A stretch of DNA of 64,000 nt, from NCBI GenBank assembly GCA_030581615.1, contig JAKTTT010000028.1, positions 211,377-275,376 of the forward strand, in the 5' to 3' direction. The position numbers and the translations under genes were made by a program. Below, one piece after another: positions 32,097-42,110 of the stretch (position 1 is the stretch's first letter; every line of letters starts with the position of its first letter). The notes beneath the pieces are model-generated. The model saw only the letters and a list, made by a program, of their open reading frames with translations, searched no databases and had not been told where the DNA came from. Origin of the DNA: Alloascoidea africana (taxonomy: Eukaryota; Ascomycota; Alloascoideomycetes; Alloascoideales; Alloascoideaceae).

Positions 32097-32147
32097 CACG
32101 TGATTACGGTCAGCCTAGGGTAAAGCCCTAAGATATGCAAGCCCTAG
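32097..32147. promoter_or_regulatory. RPL14 upstream cluster: CACGTG plus three CCCTA motifs
   Basis: CACGTG at 32097-32102, CTAGGGT at 32115-32121, GCCCTAA at 32125-32131 and GCCCTAG at 32141-32147, about 150-200 bp upstream of the RPL14 ATG. The (A/G)CCCTAA element is the known Tbf1 binding motif that serves ribosomal-protein genes in many yeasts outside the Rap1-dependent group. The assignment to Tbf1 is inferred. Confidence 0.5.
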
Positions 32148-32247
32148 ATATTACCCGGTTTGAAGTAGCTGTAAAGAAATGAACAGAAATATGGACCGAA
32201 ACAAGACTTTATTGTCTGTATTTCATCTATTTCCTATCCTATCTCAT

Positions 32248-33470
32248 CTAGTTCAGTTCTCGACCACCGCCGGCCTCTGTGTAACATTTCACAAGTGTTA
32301 GCGGGACGCATATACATTTCACAATATTAAAATGGGAGTGCACATACCTTGGCCCAATTTGTAAGTCCCAATGGACTTACCCCAGTTAATCTTTGATCTG
32401 GTAACAGGGAGCTGTCTTCGCAAGTTTTTGAATGAATCCTCGTTCAATCCAATAAAAGACAAGTTAATTGCTTCCTCCAATTTGGATTCTGCAGTTCTGA
32501 TGAACTTTACGACACTGGTAGCAGATTTGCTTGCAACTTCACCATCAATCTTCTTTGAAGTCTTTAATCTCACATTGCCATCCTCGTAGTAGTGGATATC
32601 AAGCTCAACGGTACCATTGATTGATCCTGATGAAGGTTCGTATAGGTATGAGGATTTCCATTTTCCATTCCAAAAGTTGCCAGGGTTGTATCTCTCATCG
32701 GTTATGAGTATCGCAATTGATCCGTTGTCCACGGGGTAGACTCCATATGCTGAATCATAGGGGAAGTGATCCGCAACGTAGTAGCCAATTTCCTTGGATA
32801 ATTCGGACCTTTGGGTTTAAAGTTAGCTAAGTGGGATACAGGTTTTTATCTTAAATGGTATCATACACTTCTGAAGTTGCAGATGTAAAGTATTCCTCAA
32901 CATTGATGGGTCGCTATTCGTATGTGAGTTGTCAAGTTCTGTACCATAATTTTAGATTAGAAGAGTACATACGCCACTCCTTGAATCAAGTGAGAATATC
33001 TTTTCTGATTCGTAGTCTATGAATTGGGACCCCTTCTGATTGTACTTTGAGAGGATTGTCTAGAAACGGATCATTAGCATCGATCTCTTTCTTAATGCTC
33101 CAAAAAAAAAATGAAACACAACTCTACCTTTCTGGAATTTCCCGGAAGAGATACAGAAGTGAGCTGATCAACGTGATACTTCTCAACAGAGCTGGTCAAT
33201 TCGGGAATGGAAGGCGATTCAACAATGCCCTTGATGTCTAAGTTGGAGATGTTTGGTTATTGACCTCTTCTTTGCACCAAATATCCAATGAGTCCAATTC
33301 ATACCATCCACGACAGCATTAAGCTAGAAATACTTTTAGTCAGTGCTCTGTTTCTCTCATCGCTTGAATCATGTTTCTGTATCTCAGGTGTAAACAAAAT
33401 CGAAACATACTTCGCCTGGTGGAGCATCCGATATGAATTCCGAGACGATTTCGCCCAAAGACTGACTCAT
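32248..33470 (-). CDS. CAP1: F-actin capping protein alpha subunit (seven exons)
   Basis: Minus-strand exons are 33411-33470, 33305-33323, 33128-33237, 32973-33059, 32867-32913, 32348-32808 and 32248-32276. They sum to 813 nt and 270 residues, the normal length of capping protein alpha. All six introns start GTATG or GTAGAG and end AG, with lengths of 58-87 nt. Exon 2 is a 19-nt microexon (encoding LNAVVD) and the last exon encodes only the nine-residue tail EAGGGRELN. Recognisable blocks are KGSQFIDYE, NFWNGKWKS, VELDIHYYEDGNVRL and YKLGQ. The alpha subunit pairs with Cap2 and caps barbed actin ends at cortical patches. Family identity is strong and phase is consistent throughout. Confidence 0.9.
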
Positions 33471-33818
33471 CGCTACGAACGACTGATGTTGATGTTTGAA
33501 ATTGAGGCTGAAAAAGAGCTCTAAGGGGGAAAAGGAAGAGCAAAATTGTGTGTTTTAGTTAACACGGTGGTGGAGTGTGTGGAGTGTGTCTGTGCTTCTC
33601 CTAAACACCCATCTCAGAAATGCCTGAAGCCCACACAGCCAGGACATATCTGGAGCACTATAACCAGAATAAAGAAGTTACCACCTTCTAGTTGTGTTAA
33701 ATATTATGCAACTTGCTTTAAGGACTCTATAAAAAAACACCAAAAAAAAGAAATATGAACAAGAACGTGTTTGCACAGACAACAAAATGACAAAGGAACC
33801 AGATGTCAAGGCAAAATC
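33471..33818. other. CAP1 upstream region
   Basis: About 350 bases between CAP1 and the 3' end of the unknown gene on the same strand. It probably carries the CAP1 promoter. No gene is seen. Confidence 0.4.
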
Positions 33819-34412
33819 CTACAACTTTTCCAGTACGGCCCTCCCGATCTTCCCTAGTTGTTGCTCTCTTACTGCTATTTCATCCAGCGAACATCCTTCT
33901 CCATAAATACAGCCCAGTAGATAGCTTTCTTCTTCACCGGCTGCTGGACCACCACCATCAGATCCGTTGCCATTAATGCCATTCTGATGCTGTATTTTGA
34001 GGAGGTTGCTTCTTGTTAGACTTCCCGTAGTTGCCAAAGATCCCGTTGCTGATGGTATTCGGGATCCCAGTCCTGATATTGAGCCATGGCCATTGTCCTC
34101 TACAGAAACAGAGCGATCGATTCTAATCTGCGTTCCGTAATTTTGTGTTCCAGTCCGTGTATTACTGATGGCAAAGGTCACCTTTGACAAATTTCCCACT
34201 TTTAAAATTTCGCCTTTTGATTCTGTACCGTCGAAAGCCTTTTGATATCGGTTCAACAGATCAAACCGTGGGCCTTCCAATACCGTTTGTCCATCTGTTG
34301 AGGTAGTCAGCGGCGTTGTTTGCAGAGATAACTGAGAGGTTATGGTTGCTGTTTTGCCGGCCTGGGGTGAACCACCGCTCCTCGGCCTTGTTACTTTGTC
34401 CAGAACAGCCAT
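33819..34412 (-). CDS. Unknown protein, Ser/Thr/Gly-rich
   Basis: 197 codons from an ATG in a good context (ACCAACATGGCT). A second open frame (to 34548) overlaps the first codons and could be a leader or an alternative first exon. The sequence has a disordered N-terminus, a central segment with FDLLNRYQKAFDG and EILKVGNLSKVTFAISN that may be folded, a Ser/Gly-rich linker and a C-terminal helix ending IGRAVLEKL. I do not recognise the family. Its start lies about 210 bp from the stop of the zinc-finger gene. Confidence 0.55.
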   Translation of the reverse strand: MAVLDKVTRPRSGGSPQAGKTATITSQLSLQTTPLTTSTDGQTVLEGPRFDLLNRYQKAFDGTESKGEILKVGNLSKVTFAISNTRTGTQNYGTQIRIDRSVSVEDNGHGSISGLGSRIPSATGSLATTGSLTRSNLLKIQHQNGINGNGSDGGGPAAGEEESYLLGCIYGEGCSLDEIAVREQQLGKIGRAVLEKL

Positions 34413-34621
34413 GTTGGTCGTAGTGGTGAAGGTGTGGTGATGATGATGATGATGAACGGGGTGTACTAAAGAAGAGAGAGCGAGTTCGCGGGGGCGATGG
34501 GCGGTAAGGTCTCCTGAGCTTGGACATGTCGAACTTTACAACTCCCAACTAAGCAAAAAACTCATTATAACTCTAGTGCGATCTATAAAAGCCCTTAAAT
34601 ACATTAACCAATACGTCATTA

Positions 34622-36873
34622 TCATGCTGTTGCAATAGCAAAATTATCCTCTGTCTCGTCAACAACAATCGTTGCAGGAGTAGAAAATTCTGGAGGTGAA
34701 GACGATAAATCATTCATTGATAACTGGCCAGCCTTGTTTACACGATTAATCTCCAAAATTCCGTTGTTTTCTTTATCGTTTGTTATTCTATTCCCAGTAA
34801 GAGATTTCAACAACCCGTCATTTTCTGTATGACCGGAAGTCCGTTGTTGTCGTATTGATTCGTTAATGGGAGTTGTTATGGATTCCGTAGGGATGGTGGT
34901 GATCCTGTGAGAATATGGTTTAATAGCGTGGTTAGATTTGCCATTGGGATCAGAATTGTGACTAAAGCTTTCTCCTTCTTTAGCCGCCAGTGAATTGGGT
35001 TGATCCCAAAATCGTTCAGGTCTCAACTCTCCATTGATCATCCAATGAAACTTGCATTGTGTACAAAGTCTCATTTTCTTACCAGGTTCGAGTTCAATAC
35101 TAAGTTCTCTCGTCTTTTGGGAACAATTTTCACATTGGGAACTTGGGGCATGTGTTTTCTTCATCCATAACCGTTCGGGTCTCATTCGATGGTTTTTCCT
35201 CCAATACACACCACAAGAGTTGCAAAACGTTATAAAATTATTAGAAACTTGGAAACATCTCCATCTTGCAGACTCTGTTGTATGACAATTGTAGCAAGAA
35301 ATTGTATCCATTAATTTTAGTAGCTCGGAACGTTTGGAACTCCCCAATTGTGTAAAAGGGTCTGCATTATTGGAAAGAGCTGGTAATGAATGTTCTTTAC
35401 TCTTAACCACTGGCATAATCTGTTCATCTTTATCGCCTGTTGATTGTATTAAATTGGGAGATGGAAGATACCGTTTTGGTGTTATTTTTTGAATGTTTTT
35501 GATAACAGAAGGTCTCCTTTTCTCTGGAGCTCGAGCCTTATTAGCATTATTAATATTATTGGTGTTGGTGTTGTTATTAGGAGCCAAGAATTTGGGCTTT
35601 ATTGATATGAATTCAGATAGAGATGAAAGGAAAGAGGGGTTTCTGAATTTGGAAAGAGGTGAGTTTGATGATGAGGACATTTCTTTAATTGTGCTTAGTT
35701 CCATAGAGTTTTCTGTTTTGTTCCCAGTCTCATATCCTAAATTGGTTGGCAAATTTGAAACATGGGATTCCATGGATTTATTATCAAAAATTGGAAGTGA
35801 CAATGTTCTTGTGGCTGTCATACATGTAGAATCATTAGTGCTTGAAGAGTAGTTCCCCTTGATCGCTGATGATGGAGTACGTGCTAACTTGGGTGAAGAA
35901 AACATGCTGCCCAAATTAAGAGAAGGAAGTGAATCATTTATCCCACAGGCATTCATTTTACCTTCATTGTTGCCAAGAGCTTGAGGTTGGTTAATGGAGT
36001 CATCTGAGAACATCATACTGTTCAGGGGACTCTTTTTGGAAGTCAGATTGCAATACTCATCAAAATTAAAATCTGAATCGTCACCTGGTGTTGGAGTAGG
36101 AGAAGAAGTTTGGCCTTTAAAATTATCGCTGACCAGATCATCAAAACCTGAGTTCAAAAAATCAGATGAAGAGGATAGTAACATTTGAGACTTGTCGGTA
36201 TTGTTGTATCTGGTTTTCTTTTTGGTCGGGAAATAATCCACTTCAGGTATTATTGCCTTTGAGAAAGCTTCGTCAAATCCTGTATGCGACTCTAGGTTAT
36301 ATGGCATCCGCTGATTATCAATCTGTTTTGTTCCCAAAATCTCATGGTTATTTGCATCTGTTCTCGACATGAGCTTAGATGGTGTGTTGGCCCAAGAAAA
36401 TGGCTCCATGTTGCCTATGGAAGCAGACTTGTAGTTTTTCACCGCTTCTAACAACTGTCGTTGGGATCCTCCATCAATAGGCTTGACCTGTAATCGAATC
36501 TCCAAGGTCTCGGAACCATCACCCAAATTGGTATCGGTATTTGTACTGTCTCTACCCAACGATGATGGCATTACATTGGTACAAAATCTGCCTGTAACTG
36601 GCACATTGGAACAAGAGGAAGAGTTGCCCAATAACAAGCTAAGCAAACCATGACCAATATAAATCGAGCCTTCTTCTGTACAATCAAGACTATAAATGCT
36701 GTAATCTTTATCAATATCAGCAATCAACTCGGGACTTTTTTAAAAAAGATTGTTAGGAAACAGGTCAATGATTGTTTTTTCAGTCGGGAGGCATCCATTT
36801 TTACTAAATACCTTGCAGCCAATAATGGTTTCAAACAATTCTGAATTGAAGTTAATCCTATTGATCGGTTCAT
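34622..36873 (-). CDS. Tandem GATA-type zinc-finger protein (two exons)
   Basis: Exon 1 is 36812-36873 and exon 2 is 34622-36734; the product is 724 residues. The 77-nt intron is GTATTT..AAG with TTCCTAACAATC and restores phase 2; without it the long frame would start at a TTG. Two Cys4 fingers lie at about residues 493-590. The first is CYNC-X20-CNSC followed by RPERLW, the second CENC-X19-CTQC followed by RPERFW. The rest is Asn/Ser-rich and disordered. The fingers are GATA-like, but their loops are longer than the canonical 17-18 residues. I expect a sequence-specific transcription regulator and cannot tie it to a named factor. Confidence 0.75.
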
Positions 36874-37733
36874 AACGCGAACAAAAGCAGGCAAACAAGT
36901 TCGCGTAATACAAGTTTTCGATTCCAAAGTGTATAAAATTTTCACTATTTCTCAGATTAGCAAAAGTCCCAAACAAATCGCTCGTTCCTTATGACAACAT
37001 TTCAAGAAGGGTCAAAAATAAAACTACTACTCACAGTTCACAGTTCGCGTCAAACCATGCGATGAAAGCGCCTCATTATAAGCCTCGGACATGGCGTTGC
37101 GCCAACTAGGAGCTTGCTAAAACAAAAAAAAAACGGAAACAACTGCAATTCCGAATGATAGGGGAGGTGATCAGGTTTGGATTTTATAGGTCAAAAGCCG
37201 AACGATGTAGAGAAGCATACAACAGTGAGTAGGAAATAGGAAGGGGAAACGCGAAGAGCTCCAGTATATAAAGCCAAAATCATTGACAGGACTGTGGTGC
37301 ACGTGACACCAAAACAACGACGATGCGAAATGAAGAGTTAAATATTGTGGATCTCGCTTGTATTTATTAAACATGGAATCTCTACACAAAACATTGTTTT
37401 CCGAGTAGTAATTAGCTTTGTACGGTATAAACAATGTACAATAATGTGTATGGTTGAGTAAGACTCGATTTAGATGAAATACGTTATAACAGAAAGTATC
37501 ATATTGAAGTACAAAACAGTTTGTCGTGGTACTATACTGTGTGATTCTTTTCAACCCCATTTTCAAATCTCTAATGATAAAAACCTATCTATTTAATTTA
37601 ATCAAAAGCATTGCTTATTAACATGTATGCTGGTTGGAGCGCATCTCATTGAAAGTTGATGCTCAGTTCCGGGTGACTGAAGAAGTAGCGGTCAAGTTCA
37701 ACACAACACTCCTATTCAAAATAGTGTACAGAA
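36874..37733. promoter_or_regulatory. Divergent region between zinc-finger gene and VPH2
   Basis: 860 bases with several TATA-like runs and a CACGTG at about 37303-37308. Frames of up to 131 codons on the minus strand (37171-37566) are rich in Phe, Tyr, His and Cys and look like chance. No gene is supported. Confidence 0.45.
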
Positions 37734-38396
37734 ATGGTCCAGATTGTAGTGAACAAGGCCATAACACAAGTTCTTTCCGAGTACCAACTTCTGAGGGAAG
37801 ATAAGAAGGATTTTGAGATAGAGGAAGATGCCAAGTTTATAACACACAGACAACTAATCACAGTTTTACGTCAGTTAGACAGGTGCAAAGAGCTTGGGTC
37901 TCTGATATCAGGATCCAGACTTAAATTCCAAGGTGAAATACAAAAAGAGCAAGATGAAAAGTTGAGACAGGAAAGGGTGAATTCAAAACCCAAAGAATAC
38001 ATTGAGTTTATGAACAAGTTACGGAATGAAGCATTGGAGAAAGAGTATCAGGCGATGATTTCATCATCTGTTTCTGGAGTTACAATAGAATCTGGGACAC
38101 AAGATGAAATGCAGACACCAGCACAAGCGACGAAAGAGTTGAAGAATCAACTATCCACGATTCTCAATGTTTTGATATCTGGCGTAGCAGTGGGGTATGC
38201 TATTTGGCATTGGTCTGGTTCAAGCGCCGGATTGCCACTTGCGTCAAGAACCCTTCTTGCCCTTTTTTCCACAATTCTGGTCATAATTGCAGAGGTTGTG
38301 GTTTACAATGGATATTTGAGAAAGATTGATGATGCAAAGCAATTGGAAAGGTCAAAACGGGAAGTGCGAAAGATCATTTCCTCAGTTGCGTTATAA
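37734..38396 (+). CDS. VPH2: V-ATPase assembly factor Vph2/Vma12
   Basis: 220 codons, near the usual 215. The N-terminal half is cytosolic, with FITHRQLITVLRQLDR and a charged helix, and contains SLISGSRLKF, the Vma12 family signature. Two C-terminal membrane helices lie at about residues 142-162 and 173-195. Vma12 works with Vma22 and Vma21 in the ER to assemble the Vo sector. It is convergent with the cis-prenyltransferase gene, with 85 bp between stops. Confidence 0.88.
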   Translation: MVQIVVNKAITQVLSEYQLLREDKKDFEIEEDAKFITHRQLITVLRQLDRCKELGSLISGSRLKFQGEIQKEQDEKLRQERVNSKPKEYIEFMNKLRNEALEKEYQAMISSSVSGVTIESGTQDEMQTPAQATKELKNQLSTILNVLISGVAVGYAIWHWSGSSAGLPLASRTLLALFSTILVIIAEVVVYNGYLRKIDDAKQLERSKREVRKIISSVAL

Positions 38397-38481
38397 CTAA
38401 TAATTTACAGCAAAAATCCCTAGCCAAAAAAAAACTAAAAGAAAGTGGTAGTACATGGAGCAATGATAAAGATGGCCTTGA

Positions 38482-39813
38482 CTATGCCCGTGCTTCCTCA
38501 TTATTATTGTTGTTGTTGTTGCCGGACACAGAAACCAAGGGCGGCAATTCAACGCTTGAGTCATCCAAGTACACTGTTGTTCTTTCACTTGCTTCCTTGG
38601 CTTGTCCCAACTCTGTTCCTATAAGAACTTCGGGTTCTTTGGAACGGTTCATAAACAGATTTGTTAATCTGTTTCTTCTCTTAGTTTGTATAATTTCATC
38701 ATCACTAGGATAGGAAAAAACTTGTTTTTTAGTTTGTTTTGTTTAGGCAATTCAAAAATTGTTAATGAGAGATACACTTACGTCACTTCAAGAGTTTTGT
38801 TATAACCCCATCTCAATACAATCTTGTACATTTCCCAAAAAGAAAACTGTGGCCATAAAACCTTGACAAATTCAATTGTACAATCTTGATGACATTGCCA
38901 AAGCATGAAGTCACTAAGACGGGTATGACCACTAGTTCTTACCAAAATGTCGAGGGGAGGTGAATGGCCTGTATACATGAGTGAATTGAGTAAATCTTCA
39001 TTTACATCATCTTTTGTAATTTCGTCACAAGTGACTTTTGTTACACATTCTTGAATCGCATGGGTGATGTCGTCTCTTGAAGTGTAAGGGAAACAAATGT
39101 TGAAAACGTGCCTTTGGATGAAAGGGAGGGGTTAAAACCAACATTTTTATTTGGATGTGTGCCCAAACGGTCTTTACCTCTTGTTGTTCTCAGTCAACCG
39201 TTCAGCTTCTTCCATTGTTTCGAGCATATCAGGAGGGAGTAGAGATTTGTTTCCCAAGATTTTTATTTTTATTCCGACTCTCTCTGCCATTTCACTAAAA
39301 TGAAGGGATTAATATAATGGTTTGAAAGTGCGTAAGGGTATTTATATCTACTGTATACCTTTGACCGGATATGCGAGCCACTTTTGATCGAAATAGATCA
39401 AAAAGGGTATCGACTTCAGCTTTTGGGCGGTTAAAGTTTTCAATCGAAAAGGCATAGACTGTGACTGTGTGGATGCCCATTCTAAAAGCAATATCTACAA
39501 TCTTTTTTTTGTTGTAGAGTACAGAGTACAGAGTACAAGATACGAGAGTTTAGATGATGATGATGAGCATCAGGAGTGAGAAAATAGAGGTTTCGCATAC
39601 GTTGAACAGAGAATCGGCACCGGCCGAATGGCCATCTTTCAAAGGCAGGTTATGCTCCTTTGCAAAACGACGATTTCCATCGAGGACCAAGGCAATGTGC
39701 TTTGGGATGGGGCCTGTTTTGATGATGCGGATGAGGTAGTCCTGGATGAACGACTTGAAGTACTTGGAGAGCGGGAAATTCAGCAATTGCTGGAACGAGG
39801 CCGAGGCAAACAT
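38482..39813 (-). CDS. RER2: cis-Prenyltransferase (dehydrodolichyl diphosphate synthase, five exons)
   Basis: Minus-strand exons are 39601-39813, 39359-39501, 39178-39294, 38782-39111 and 38482-38704, for 341 residues with continuous phase. Introns start GTATGC, GTATAC, GTAAAG and GTAAGT. The UPP-synthase motifs are present: HIALVLDGNRRFAKEHNL, VTVYAFSIENFNRP, FNICFPYTSRDD and DILVRTSGHTRLSDFMLWQ. The enzyme builds the polyprenyl chain of dolichol at the ER. The C-terminal exon adds a disordered, Asn-repeat tail. Two paralogues, RER2 and SRT1, exist in Saccharomyces. The length is nearer SRT1, so the symbol is provisional. Confidence 0.88.
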
Positions 39814-39955
39814 CAGATGGGATTGACTATAAGGTAGAGAAGAAGAGTATACAACTGGGGCAGGGGGAGTGTCATCATTTATATATGTAGAGAAGAAGAA
39901 CAAGACTGGACATGGCAGCAGCGATGTTGTGGTTTCGCGATGATGAGACGAGGGC

Positions 39956-40852
39956 CTACTGCTTTGAGAAGACGGGCTCCACCAGTCCGTGGCGCCCGGT
40001 GTAGTTGGCGCACTCGGGGCTTTTCCACCCGGCCAGCACGCCCGGGTCCGTGATGCGGTACACCTCGACGCCCAGCGGGCGGCAGCATTCGACCTGAGGC
40101 TGGTCGCCCGAGTCTGCGGATTCGCCCCACCCCCACTGGCTCAGGTCGCCGCCGGGACAGGCGCTGAGGGCGCACAGCAGGTCGATTTCGGCAAAGAACT
40201 CGAAAAAGTCGCCGGGGCGGGCGGGACAGGCCTGCATGTAGTACTGGTCCTTCTCGTTGAGCCCCGTGAGCTGGAACACGTTGAGCACGTCGTGGACGTC
40301 GAACTCGGTCAGGCCGTAGGGCAGCACGGCGCGGGTCAGGTTGGAGTGGCAGTGGAAGTCGTTGTCCTCGCCGGACAGCAGCTTGTCGACGTACGGGTCG
40401 CAGCGGGTGCCCAGCAGGTCGTGCACCCGCCCGCCCCACTCGTTCACGCCGTACCGGGCCAGCGAGTCGTTCGTGATCGTGCACAGCGGCCGCAGATACG
40501 GCAGCACCGACCACAGCCGGTCGTACACGCTCACGTGCGCCGCGTGCAGCTGCCGCGTGCGCGCCGCCCAGAACCGCTCACGTGGGTTGTGCGCGTTCCA
40601 CACGTTCAGGTCCCCGACCTGCGGGCCCTCGGGCGTCGTTACCCGGCACACGTGCCCGGCGGGCACCCGCCACGCGCGGGCGGACCGGATCGGAATCACA
40701 AACCGCTCCACCAGCTCGCGCTGCCCGCTGGCCGCCGTCGCCGCGATCCCGTCGTAGAGCTCGCGGTCCGCGTACAGCGCAGAGCCCTTGCTGGGCAGGT
40801 ACGCGGGCGTGGGCCGCGGCAGGTTTCTCTCGATTCGGTTCGTGGTCGCCAT
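39956..40852 (-). CDS. DUF1989 / urea carboxylase-associated family protein
   Basis: 298 codons from the ATG at 40852. This start was chosen because a TATA element lies 69 bp upstream of it, while an earlier in-frame ATG (40942) sits upstream of that element. Conserved-looking blocks are RVPAGHVCRVTTPEGPQVGD, DNDFHCHSNLTRA and PGDFFEFFAEIDLLCALSAC, which match the DUF1989 domain (Pfam PF09347) found next to urea carboxylase and urea amidolyase genes in bacteria. The biochemical role is not established. The gene is far richer in G+C than both neighbours, so both strands stay open in several frames. Horizontal origin is possible but not shown. Confidence 0.75.
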   Translation of the reverse strand: MATTNRIERNLPRPTPAYLPSKGSALYADRELYDGIAATAASGQRELVERFVIPIRSARAWRVPAGHVCRVTTPEGPQVGDLNVWNAHNPRERFWAARTRQLHAAHVSVYDRLWSVLPYLRPLCTITNDSLARYGVNEWGGRVHDLLGTRCDPYVDKLLSGEDNDFHCHSNLTRAVLPYGLTEFDVHDVLNVFQLTGLNEKDQYYMQACPARPGDFFEFFAEIDLLCALSACPGGDLSQWGWGESADSGDQPQVECCRPLGVEVYRITDPGVLAGWKSPECANYTGRHGLVEPVFSKQ

Positions 40853-40920
40853 TCTGAGCTTGTTGTCGTCGTCAGTCGTCAGTCGTGAGTCGTGGTGTTC
40901 CTGCCCTGGCGGACGCAACC

Positions 40921-40928
40921 TTTTATAT
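40921..40928 (-). promoter_or_regulatory. TATA box of the DUF1989 gene
   Basis: TATAAAA on the minus strand, 69 bp upstream of the chosen ATG at 40852. It helps decide that start. Confidence 0.55.
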
Positions 40929-41096
40929 TCACGTCTTGGCATCCCGGCCGAGCGGCTATTTTTGCTATTTTTTTTTTCCCCTGCTCGATAGGATCGGGAA
41001 CGGGTTGACACCACAAGAATACAGCTACAAGATAACGTCTAAAAAGGTAATACTTGAAATGGAACTTCATTTGCCTATATATACATATATATAGAC

Positions 41097-42110
41097 TCAC
41101 GAAAAGGCCTTTGCATACGGATTCAACCGGAGATACACCTGTTTGTTTCTCAACGGATTCTTCTTCAAAGACCGAGGTCTCTTCTCTATCCTGTCTCCCC
41201 TTGCACGTAGAACAGCCTGGATTTCAGAACTGTTTATCAGCCTTCCAACATCTGCGTTGGAAATAAGCTGAGATGGGAGATTGTAACCGGACTTTGCAGA
41301 CGTAGTGGACTCAGACCCCCAGATACTATCCAAAAGTTCAAAAGCTGATTGTGTCCAGATCACAAAGCGTCCGAGATGTGCTCCGGGTGCAAGTTGGAGT
41401 AATCCAAGAGATTTCACATTTGCAGTCTCCACCCCTGGAATGTTTCTAAATGCTTTCACCAAACCATCGTCATTTCCATAAACAACAAGTGGTCCTCGTC
41501 TCTGAGTATGTCTTCGTCCTCTCAGCTTACCCTTACCGGCTCTTAGCTTCTTTGATTTGATCACTTTCAAAACGTCTCGGTGTGCTCCAATACTCTTGAG
41601 TGCAGAAACTGCTTCTCTTGTCTTCTTGATAGATTCCAAATCGTTCGAAACAACAAGTGGAACCTCGGGAATGGTTTCTACTCGGTGTCCCCTAGCAAGA
41701 ACCAAAGACGCAATTGCAGAAGCGGCAATAGCAGATGCAATAGCATATCTCTTTTCGTTCTGGTTAATCTTAACGTGCCATTTTCTCCACGTCTTGGTAG
41801 GTGCAAACATTCGTCCTCCACGACACATGTTACCAAACGCAGCCTGACCTGCTCTATGAGTTCCTGAACCGTTTACACGCGGAATACGTGAAACTGCACG
41901 ACCCGTACCCCATGATTCTGCAGAGGTTTGCTCACCAGCATGTCGAGAAACAGCATACGCCTGTCTCTTGTTCTTGTTCACACCTGTGAAAACTGAGTGA
42001 ACAATATCGGGTCTAATAGGTGCCTTGAAAACAGCTGGAAGAACAACACTGTTGGGAGTGACTTCTCCATTAAGACTGAAAACGCTAACTTGAGGTCTGG
42101 TAACTGACAT
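41097..42110 (-). CDS. RPL4: 60S ribosomal protein uL4
   Basis: 337 codons. The uL4 core is clear: [47 protein letters not shown], and [21 protein letters not shown] near the end. Saccharomyces Rpl4 has about 362 residues and continues some 25-30 residues beyond the NPYAK block. Here the frame closes right after it with TTTTCGTGAGT, where GTGAGT is a good 5' splice site. A last exon may therefore exist downstream, but I could not assign it. A palindromic TTAGGG/CCCTAA element lies about 105 bp upstream. Confidence 0.93.
   Translation of the reverse strand: MSVTRPQVSVFSLNGEVTPNSVVLPAVFKAPIRPDIVHSVFTGVNKNKRQAYAVSRHAGEQTSAESWGTGRAVSRIPRVNGSGTHRAGQAAFGNMCRGGRMFAPTKTWRKWHVKINQNEKRYAIASAIAASAIASLVLARGHRVETIPEVPLVVSNDLESIKKTREAVSALKSIGAHRDVLKVIKSKKLRAGKGKLRGRRHTQRRGPLVVYGNDDGLVKAFRNIPGVETANVKSLGLLQLAPGAHLGRFVIWTQSAFELLDSIWGSESTTSAKSGYNLPSQLISNADVGRLINSSEIQAVLRARGDRIEKRPRSLKKNPLRNKQVYLRLNPYAKAFS

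Noticed and set aside
36740-36976. In-frame stop just upstream of the zinc-finger ORF read as a pseudogene break
   Set aside because: A 77-nt intron with GTATTT, CCTAAC and AAG removes the stop and links to an ATG at 36873 in a consistent phase, so no break is needed.
37171-37566. 131-codon minus-strand frame
   Set aside because: Composition is Phe/Tyr/His/Cys-rich without any motif, in an AT-rich divergent promoter region.
39989-40888. 299-codon plus-strand frame over the DUF1989 gene
   Set aside because: It is an antisense shadow in very GC-rich sequence; the minus-strand frame carries the recognisable domain.
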